Source: Thermothielavioides terrestris NRRL 8126 (Eukaryota; Ascomycota; Sordariomycetes; Sordariales; Chaetomiaceae). From it: a stretch of DNA of 64,000 bases. The stretch is from the NCBI RefSeq assembly GCF_000226115.1, contig NC_016460.1, forward strand, positions 3,224,001-3,288,000, in the 5' to 3' direction. Below are positions 56,425 through 64,000 of this stretch, one piece after another. The notes beneath the pieces are model-generated. The model was given only the letters and a program-made list of their open reading frames with translations. It did not search any database and was not told the DNA's origin. Both the position numbers and the translations under genes were made by a program. Position 1 is the stretch's first letter; every line of letters starts with the position of its first letter.

Positions 56425-57644
56425 TCACGGCAGGACAATGTACTTCTGCAGATGCTCCGGGATGGCCGACAGCAGCTTTTTGCTCTCCAGCCACTTCCTC
56501 GAGAACAGCCTCTCGGCGTAGCGGTACGCGCCGTCGGCGAGGATGGTCACGACGGTGTGGCCGCGGCCGAGCTTCTCGGCCACCTCCTTGGCCGCGACCA
56601 CGTTGAGGGCCGAGCTCGCGCCGAGGTACAGCCCCTCCTCGTCCAGGCAGCGGTACACCATCTCGATGCTCTTCTCGTCGCTGATGTGTAGCGACCCGTC
56701 CAGCAGCTCCAGGTCCGGCCGCAGGTTGTCCGTGATCCGGCCCTGCCCGATCCCCTCCGTGATGCTCGACCCGGTCCGCTCGATCAGCCGGCCGCCGGAG
56801 CTGATGTACGAGTGCAGCACGCTGCCGGGCGGGTCGGCCAGGAAGCTCTTGACGCGCCCGCCCGACACCTCCTTGAGGAAGCGCGTGGTGCCGGCCAGGG
56901 TGCCGGCGGTGCCGGTCGCGCAGGTGAAGGCGTCGACGCGGCCGCCGGTCTGGTGCCAGATCTCCGGGCCGGTGGTCTCGATGTGGGCGCGGCGGTTCGC
57001 GACGTTGTCGAACTGGTTCGTCCAGACGGCGTTGTCGAGGCGCTCGGCGTGGCGGCGGGCCTGGTGGTTGTAGTTCTGCGGGTTGTCGAACGCGACGGCC
57101 GGCACGGGGTGCACCTCGGCGCCGAGCAGGCGCAGCAGGTCGATCTTGCCCTGCGACTGCGTGTCCGGCATGTAGATGACCAGCCGGTAGCCCCTGCTGC
57201 GGCATACGTGCGCCAGCCCGATCCCCGTGTTGCCGGCCGTGCCCTCGACCACGGTCCCGCCGGGCCGCAGCAGCCCGCGCTCCTCGGCGTCCCGCACCAC
57301 GTACAGCGCCGCCCGGTCCTTGACCGACCCGCCCGGGTTCATGAACTCGGCCTTGCCCAGGATCTCGCAGCCCGTCTGCTCCGAGAGCCGGTTCAGTCGG
57401 ATGAGCGGCGTGTTGCCGATGGCTGCGCGGGGGGTTGCAAGGAAGACGTGTTAGAGAGAGGGTGCTTTATTTATGTTGTTGTTCTCTTGAGCCGAAGATG
57501 GGGGGTTTTACCTCCTGTCAGACCCTTCGCAATCCCTTGGGCCTTGGCCACGTTGATCAGGTGCTGCGACGGCTCGGCGGCGGCGACGGCAGCGGCCGCG
57601 CGCTGTGCGCTGGTCGCAAAGCTGCGGGCGCCGTGGCGGAACAT
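56425..57644 (-). CDS. Cysteine synthase (O-acetylserine sulfhydrylase family), mitochondrial type
   Basis: A PLP-dependent beta-replacing enzyme resembling the fungal mitochondrial cysteine synthase group (yeast YGR012W/MCY1, S. pombe cys12). Exons 57644-57512 and 57422-56425 give 376 residues; the 89-bp intron is phase 1 and yields [20 protein letters not shown]. The N-terminus [20 protein letters not shown] is a presequence. The PLP lysine is in [12 protein letters not shown] and the phosphate-binding loop reads [10 protein letters not shown], with Ala where CysK proteins usually have Ser. TGTAGTLAG and the [15 protein letters not shown] block are intact. Direct evidence for the substrate is lacking. 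Confidence 0.9.
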
Positions 57645-59133
<1,489 letters not shown>

Positions 59134-61341
59134 ATGGCGACCGACGAAGATGAGAACAAGTCGTCGTCTCTGGACGACTTGTCCGACATCGACAGCACGA
59201 GCAGCAGCAGTGGAGCCGAGGGCGACGGCGACGGCGATGGCGATGGCGATAGCGAACCTGCAAAGGTCGAATGGCTCGTCACGTCGCGCGCGAAACGGGC
59301 GACGGCCGGCAACCGGATGAAGTCGATGCTCGCTAACGAGGTGCCCGCTGACGACGACTCCGACCTCGAGCTGCTCTTCGCCGAAGACGAGAATGACGCC
59401 GGCTTTAGCGAGGATGAGCAGGACGATGCGTCCGACATGCAGATGGACTCTTCCTCGGACGACGAGGACAAGGAAGACAACGGCGACGAGCTGGAGGGCG
59501 AGAAGGAGCTGGAGCGCCAGGCGCGCGAGAAGCGCGCGGCCGAACGCAAGCGCAAGGCCCAGGCGGCCATCCCCGCCAGGTTCAGGAAGAAGGTGCGCAT
59601 CGAGCAGCCGGCCCCCCGGCCGCCGAGACCAAAGAAAAAGTCCGAGCGGACCAGCTGGTTACCCTCGCCCGCAGACATGCCTACCCGCGCCTCGGAGCGC
59701 CAGACCACCAAGATCAGCAAGCAGCAGCTCCACCAGAGGATGGTGTCGGACGAGCTGCGCCGCCGGAAGCAGCTGGAGAAGATGGAAAAGAAGGCCAAGC
59801 TGCTGGAGGCCACGAAGAAGCCGCCCATGACCCAGGCCGAGCGCCTCGCCGAGGCCGCCATCGTCGAGAAGAGGAACGCCAAGAGCCTGAACCGCTGGGA
59901 GGAGGCCGAAAAGCAGAGAGAAGAGGAGCGTCTGAAGAAGATTGCCGCCCTGAACAGCCGCAAGCTCGACGGACCTGTGGTGACCTTCTGGAGCGGCATC
60001 CAAGAGTTGCAGGAAGGGCAGGGAAACCACGTCGGCAACCTGGTCTCGATGGAGGAAAAGGCGCCGAGGAAGAAGCGCCAGTCTGCTGCGGCTGCCCTGG
60101 CCGCTAAGGAGGCTGAGGCCGCGGCCGCGGCTGCGGCGCCGACAAGCCCGGTAGAAAAGACGGATGACCCGCAAACCCTCGAGACGCCACAACCCCAAAC
60201 CGGCGAGCAGGCCGACAAGTTGCCTTTACCGGAACCACCGTCTGTTCCGCCACAGCCTACCCCTGTTGATTCCGGTCAAGCAACAGCGCCTGGACCGGCA
60301 CCGGCACCTGCGCCGGCACCTGCACCAGAGGCAACCCCGGCTTCCGCGTCGTCGCAAATGGCCCCCCCTCCGATTCCGCCACCGCCAGATAGCAGACCGA
60401 GCAGCTCAGGCGTGCTCGCTGCGCCCGTACTTGCTCCTCCTATTGGGGTATCTCCGCCGATGCTGGGCGGTCAGATGCCCATGCTGGCACTCCCCGCCGG
60501 CGGTGCGAAATCCGTACTTGCGGCTCCAAACACATCACATACTCCCTTTCCCCTCTCAATGCCGCCGGCTACGCCATCTGTTGCCGCGCCACCCGCAACC
60601 CCGCCGGTCTCTACTCCGACGCCGAAACCTACCGTACCCCCACCTCCATTGCCCTCAGCCCCTGTCACCCCGTCACAAACGCCGCAGCCAAAAACAGCAC
60701 CGCCGTCGGCGAGACCCCCCGACACACCGCAGGAAGCCCCTCCTCCGGCTGTTGAGCCTCCCCGCGAAGGGAAAGTCACGCGCAGCTGCATCATCCTCCA
60801 GAACTTCGACGAGCAGGCCATCAAGGACAAGCAGGTGCAGACGCAGATTCTCTTTGGGAGGAAGATGAACAAGCTGGCCAGTGAGTATCTCTGTCGTCTT
60901 ACGACCGCTTGCGCGCCTTTTTTTTCTATTGTTACTTACTCCGGTGCAGAACCCGCTCATCCCCCGCTCTGCGTCATCACCAACCACCCGGCGCGGTACA
61001 GAGACCCCAAGACGGGGCTGCCGTACTACAACAGCTACGCCTACCGCGAGATCCAGCGCGTGTACCGCGGCGACTACAAGTGGAGCAAGCTGCTCGGGGC
61101 CTGGGTCGGTCGGGGCGACTACGCGGCCCGCGGCGTGCCCGAGTGGTTCCTGGACCCGTCCAAGGCGCCGAAGCCCGCTGAGCCGGAATCGGTCCCTGAA
61201 GATGCGGCTGCCGAGGTGAAGACGGAGGAGGAGAAGAAGGAGCAGAAGCAGCCTGCGGACGAGCCCCGGTTGGTGCCGCTGGAGGCGGACAAGCCGCCGA
61301 CGACGGAAATGCCAGCCGCAACACAGGCGGTGGGTACATAG
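59134..61341 (+). CDS. VPS72: SWR1-complex subunit VPS72/YL1 (H2A.Z chaperone)
   Basis: YL1/Vps72 binds H2A.Z-H2B and helps SWR1 deposit it into nucleosomes. Exons 59134-60880 and 60950-61341 give 712 residues; the 69-bp intron is in frame and stop-free, so the unspliced frame adds 23 residues. The N-terminus is strongly acidic (SSSLDDLSDIDSTSSS, DGDGDG runs, DDDSDLELLFAEDE), typical of the H2A.Z-binding region, followed by a basic RFRKKVRIEQ part and coiled coil (LRRRKQLEKMEKKAKLLEAT). A Pro/Ala-rich stretch covers about residues 330-540. The YL1_C domain is ITNHPARYRDPKTGLPYYNS plus YREIQRVYRGDYKWSKLLGA. Longer than yeast Vps72 mainly through the Pro-rich insert. Confidence 0.92.
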   Translation: MATDEDENKSSSLDDLSDIDSTSSSSGAEGDGDGDGDGDSEPAKVEWLVTSRAKRATAGNRMKSMLANEVPADDDSDLELLFAEDENDAGFSEDEQDDASDMQMDSSSDDEDKEDNGDELEGEKELERQAREKRAAERKRKAQAAIPARFRKKVRIEQPAPRPPRPKKKSERTSWLPSPADMPTRASERQTTKISKQQLHQRMVSDELRRRKQLEKMEKKAKLLEATKKPPMTQAERLAEAAIVEKRNAKSLNRWEEAEKQREEERLKKIAALNSRKLDGPVVTFWSGIQELQEGQGNHVGNLVSMEEKAPRKKRQSAAAALAAKEAEAAAAAAAPTSPVEKTDDPQTLETPQPQTGEQADKLPLPEPPSVPPQPTPVDSGQATAPGPAPAPAPAPAPEATPASASSQMAPPPIPPPPDSRPSSSGVLAAPVLAPPIGVSPPMLGGQMPMLALPAGGAKSVLAAPNTSHTPFPLSMPPATPSVAAPPATPPVSTPTPKPTVPPPPLPSAPVTPSQTPQPKTAPPSARPPDTPQEAPPPAVEPPREGKVTRSCIILQNFDEQAIKDKQVQTQILFGRKMNKLASEYLCRLTTACAPFFSIVTYSGAEPAHPPLCVITNHPARYRDPKTGLPYYNSYAYREIQRVYRGDYKWSKLLGAWVGRGDYAARGVPEWFLDPSKAPKPAEPESVPEDAAAEVKTEEEKKEQKQPADEPRLVPLEADKPPTTEMPAATQAVGT

Positions 61342-61640
61342 ATCGATCAATCTAGCTGCACATGCACACAGACATCATAGAACGCTTGGATGGACGAAAC
61401 CTGCCGAATGATCAATTCCACAGAGTGGCAATGTATAACCAGGCCTATCGCTGGTAATCGGCCCTCCAGATAACTACCTAGGCGTACAACTGTTGTTCCC
61501 TGATGGTATCATAGCCAGCCAGCAATCCTGAACGCCGCCGCCACCACCTTGGCCCTCTTCTGCCCCTTTCATAATGCCCCCCATTGCCGAGCAAGAAGGT
61601 TTCCCCCCGCCCCCAACCCCAATCATTTCCCAACCGTAGC

Positions 61641-63170
61641 TCATGATTCGTCCATCCTGTCCTGCTCGTCCCTACTCCCGCCAAGCAAGCTCACCACCCG
61701 CTCCAGGCTCTCCACCTCGCCCCTGGCCAGGCCGCGCCCGCCGCCGTCCCACTCGCCGTCGCGGACCTCGCCGTCCCTGCCCAGCTCCAGCCCGCGCACG
61801 TTCTCGAGGTGCTTCCGCGTTGCCGTCTCGACGTACTCGAGTCGCTCTTGCCGCCAGCTCTTCTTCTTTTTATTTTGCTTCTGCCCGTCCCTGCCGTCGG
61901 CGTCGTCGTCAGAAGCAGCAGCAGCAGTAGCTTCTCCTTCGCCCAGTGGTGAAGCTAGGCCGGGCATCGCGCCCCTCAGCGCCGCGGACAGCTCCCTCAG
62001 CGCTTGCAGCTGCGACAGCGTGAAGGCGGTCGTGGTCGTGAGCGGGGTCTCGGCGTCGCCGGTGGTGAGATCGCCCTGGTCGTGCAGGAAGCGCAGCGGC
62101 GGGGTGGTCTGCGGGGCTTTTTCGCCTCCCCTTTCTTCCCCTTGGCCTGGCGCTTGTTGATGTTGTTGTTGCTGTTGTTGCTGCTGCTGCTCCGCGCCAA
62201 CCTCGCTCTTCACCCCGCCGCCCAGCCCGCCGACAAGCCTCCTCATCTCGCCCAGCAGCGCCGCGTTCCGCGCCCGCTCCGCCACCAGCATGCACTGCAG
62301 CCGCTGGCTAGCCTGCAGCTTCCGGCGGAGCCTGTTGACGCCCTCGACGAGCCCCATCACGGCGTCCGTCCGCTTCTGCCCGTCCTCCACCGCCATTTCC
62401 CCACCCACCCCCTGCCGCGGCCCCGCCGCCATCTCCGCCGGATCCCCGAGAGAAGAACCAGCACCATCAAGAAGCCGGTCAAAGTCCAGCCCCTCGTAGT
62501 GCCCCAGCCGCATCCACTCCATCTCGCCGGCCCGCAGGCACAGGATGTTTCGCATGACGTAGATCTCGAACCGGTCAAAGTTCTTGTCGATGCTCGCCCA
62601 CAGCAGCGTCTCGAGCTGGTGCGTGCCGGCCTCGATCTCCTCGCGGTGGCGGCGGGCCGGGTCATCCTCCTCCTCATCATCCCCATCATCATTGCCCTCC
62701 TCCCCGTCTCCGCCTCCGTTTGCGCCGGTCCCATTCCGTGACCGCGATGCTGCTGCGCGGTGGTATCTCTTCTGCCTCGGGCGGAACCCGAGCGAGGCGG
62801 GCGGCGCGTTGAGCAGGCCCTGCTCGATGGAGTGCAGGGCGCGCTCGGCGAGGAAGTTGACCGAGTTGATGATCTCGTCGAGGAGGCTCTTTCAGATAGC
62901 ACCGACGCCCGGGGAGGTCAGTTTACTTTCTTTATCCTTTCTTGGCTTGCGGGTTTTAATCTGGGGAGAGGTGGGCAGGCGAGGTCTAGGGTTCAATGCG
63001 GATCAGAGAGGCGAGGAGGCAACTGCAGCGGGGGGAGGATGGAAAAGACGGGTTTAAATAAAACCTGGGGGAAAAGGACCGGTGATAAAATAAGATAAAA
63101 CTAAAATACGTACCACGGGCGGGTAGCCAAAATGCTCCGTGAGGAGCTCCGTGTCGGATCTGGAGGCCAT
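61641..63170 (-). CDS. MTW1: Kinetochore protein Mtw1/Mis12
   Basis: Subunit of the MIND/Mis12 complex that links the inner centromere to the Ndc80 complex. Exons 63170-63114 and 62888-61641 give 434 residues. Exon 1 encodes MASRSDTELLTEHFGYPPV and joins SLLDEIINSVNFLAERALHS, the Mis12 signature; the intron is 225 bp, long for this window. An acidic insert (GDGEEGNDDGDDEEEDD) follows, then a helical part (IDKNFDRFEIYVMRNILCLR). The second half has a coiled coil (NRLRRKLQASQRLQCMLVAE), a poly-Gln run coded by CAG/CAA and a charged C-terminus. It is convergent with VPS72; the stops are 299 bp apart with nothing notable between. Confidence 0.92.
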
Positions 63171-64000
63171 GCTTGCTGGAGATCTGGCTTTGTTTGGAAT
63201 TGGTCCAAGTTTGGATGCCCGTCTTCAACCGCGGCAACGACGCGCTCAAGAAGTGGGATGCCAAACACGCGACCAATGGAAGTGGGGATGTAAGCGGGTT
63301 AGGGTTATGTATGTTCCCGTTGGGCAAGGGACAATCATAGAACAGACTCGTCACAGCCATTCTAGAGTCAACTGCCTCCGGTACCTTGGGCACCGACAGG
63401 TCGGAATACAGGACCTCTCCCTCGTTCCATCCTGCTGTGCGGGCTGCATTGTAGCTGCCCAAGACAATCAGCACTTGATCCAGGGTGTTCCAGACCTAGA
63501 CAGCCCCTTCCCTTGCCAACTCAACGGATTACACCAGCCGCCATTGAAAGGGTCGACCAAGCATGCACGACACAACCGATCAAGCCTGCTTGGGAGTAGC
63601 ATGGCAGATCTATCGAGTCCAGATTCCCTTCCCATTTCTACCACTAGAGCATGTGAGGTAGCCACGACACCGCTCCGAACACATGCCGGAGCCTCGACCC
63701 GTCCCCGACCTATACAATGACAATCCCATCCCATACTTCTTTCTCCTCCCCCCCAAGATTCGCGTCTTATGCCAAAAACGCGCTTCCGATCCGCCAAAAA
63801 CCTCAGCTCTCTTCCTCTCCCTTCCCCACCCTTCCTCAACTCTACCCTCTTGCGACCTATTCGCAACCACTATGCAAACAGCTCTCCACTCTCAGACGAT
63901 GACCATGACCACGGCCAGCCCGGGACCAAGCGAAGTAAAAACTCAGAAAGACACACAAAAAAAAACTCAAACATGATACAAGAGAAAGCAGTGCTATTAC
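63171..64000. other. Upstream region of MTW1 to the window edge
   Basis: The 830-bp region includes GGGTTAGGGTTA (63296-63307), two telomere-type units about 130 bp upstream of the MTW1 ATG. The right-hand 300 bp is C/T-rich and may be a leader of a gene beyond the edge. No gene can be supported inside. Confidence 0.5.

Overview
The window is nuclear DNA of a filamentous ascomycete, most likely a Sordariomycete (Sordariales/Chaetomiaceae-like). Supporting signs are GC-rich coding sequence, short introns (mostly 50-90 bp) with GT..AG ends and CTAAC/CTGAC-type branch sites, CT-rich leaders, and a run of single-copy eukaryotic housekeeping genes on both strands. There are no operons and no biosynthetic cluster. 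I could rebuild exon-intron structures for nearly every gene by checking splice sites and phase by hand. All gene names come from recognising protein families; no database was searched.

Layout, left to right. 1-9482 (-): the N-terminal two thirds of midasin (MDN1), running off the left edge. 10118-10784 (+): mitochondrial bL12m. 11202-12152 (-): CTD-kinase gamma subunit CTK3. 12920-13993 (+): pyrroline-5-carboxylate reductase. 14309-15833 (-): histone acetyltransferase HAT1. 16568-17817 (+): a ZIP9-type metal transporter. 20279-22493 (+): a Cdc4/FBXW7-type F-box/WD40 protein. 23703-25271 (+): pyruvate dehydrogenase E1 alpha. 26195-29239 (+): DNA ligase I. 30513-30618 (+): a possible Pol III transcription unit. 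30882-33751 (-): a Zn2Cys6 regulator. 35418-37150 (-): a DLD2-type D-2-hydroxyacid dehydrogenase. About 3.8 kb with no clear gene follows and holds a diverged triplicated repeat. 40984-42058 (+): proteasome alpha4. 42370-42956 (-): a CHY-type zinc-finger protein. 43194-43581: a MITE-like element with perfect 31-bp terminal inverted repeats. 43845-46430 (+): XPB/SSL2 helicase. 47771-50633 (-): a TRK potassium transporter. 53811-54656 (-): mitochondrial bL19m. 55026-56298 (+): an unrecognised, probably mitochondrial helical protein. 56425-57644 (-): a mitochondrial-type cysteine synthase. About 58240-58710 (+): the relic of an AGC (YPK1-type) kinase. 59134-61341 (+): SWR1 subunit VPS72/YL1. 61641-63170 (-): kinetochore protein MTW1/MIS12.

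The genes serve general functions: ribosome assembly (MDN1), mitochondrial translation (bL12m, bL19m), transcription and chromatin (CTK3, SSL2, HAT1, VPS72), replication and repair (CDC9, SSL2), protein turnover (PRE6, F-box/WD40), segregation (MTW1), central metabolism (PDA1, PRO3, DLD2, cysteine synthase) and transport (TRK, ZIP). Divergent pairs share short intergenic regions: CTK3/PRO3, HAT1/ZIP, CHY/SSL2 and bL19m/55026.

No clearly new multi-gene system is visible. The most unusual signals are very small coding exons (7 nt in PRE6; 4, 33 and 23 nt assembling the zinc cluster of the regulator; 5 nt starting the CHY gene; 17 nt in the ZIP gene), a TTAA-bounded inverted-repeat element carrying telomere-like repeats in a shared promoter, a 149-codon ATG-less open frame with presequence character joined to DNA ligase I, the three-copy repeat at 38.5-39.3 kb, and the A-box/B-box/T4 unit at 30.5 kb.
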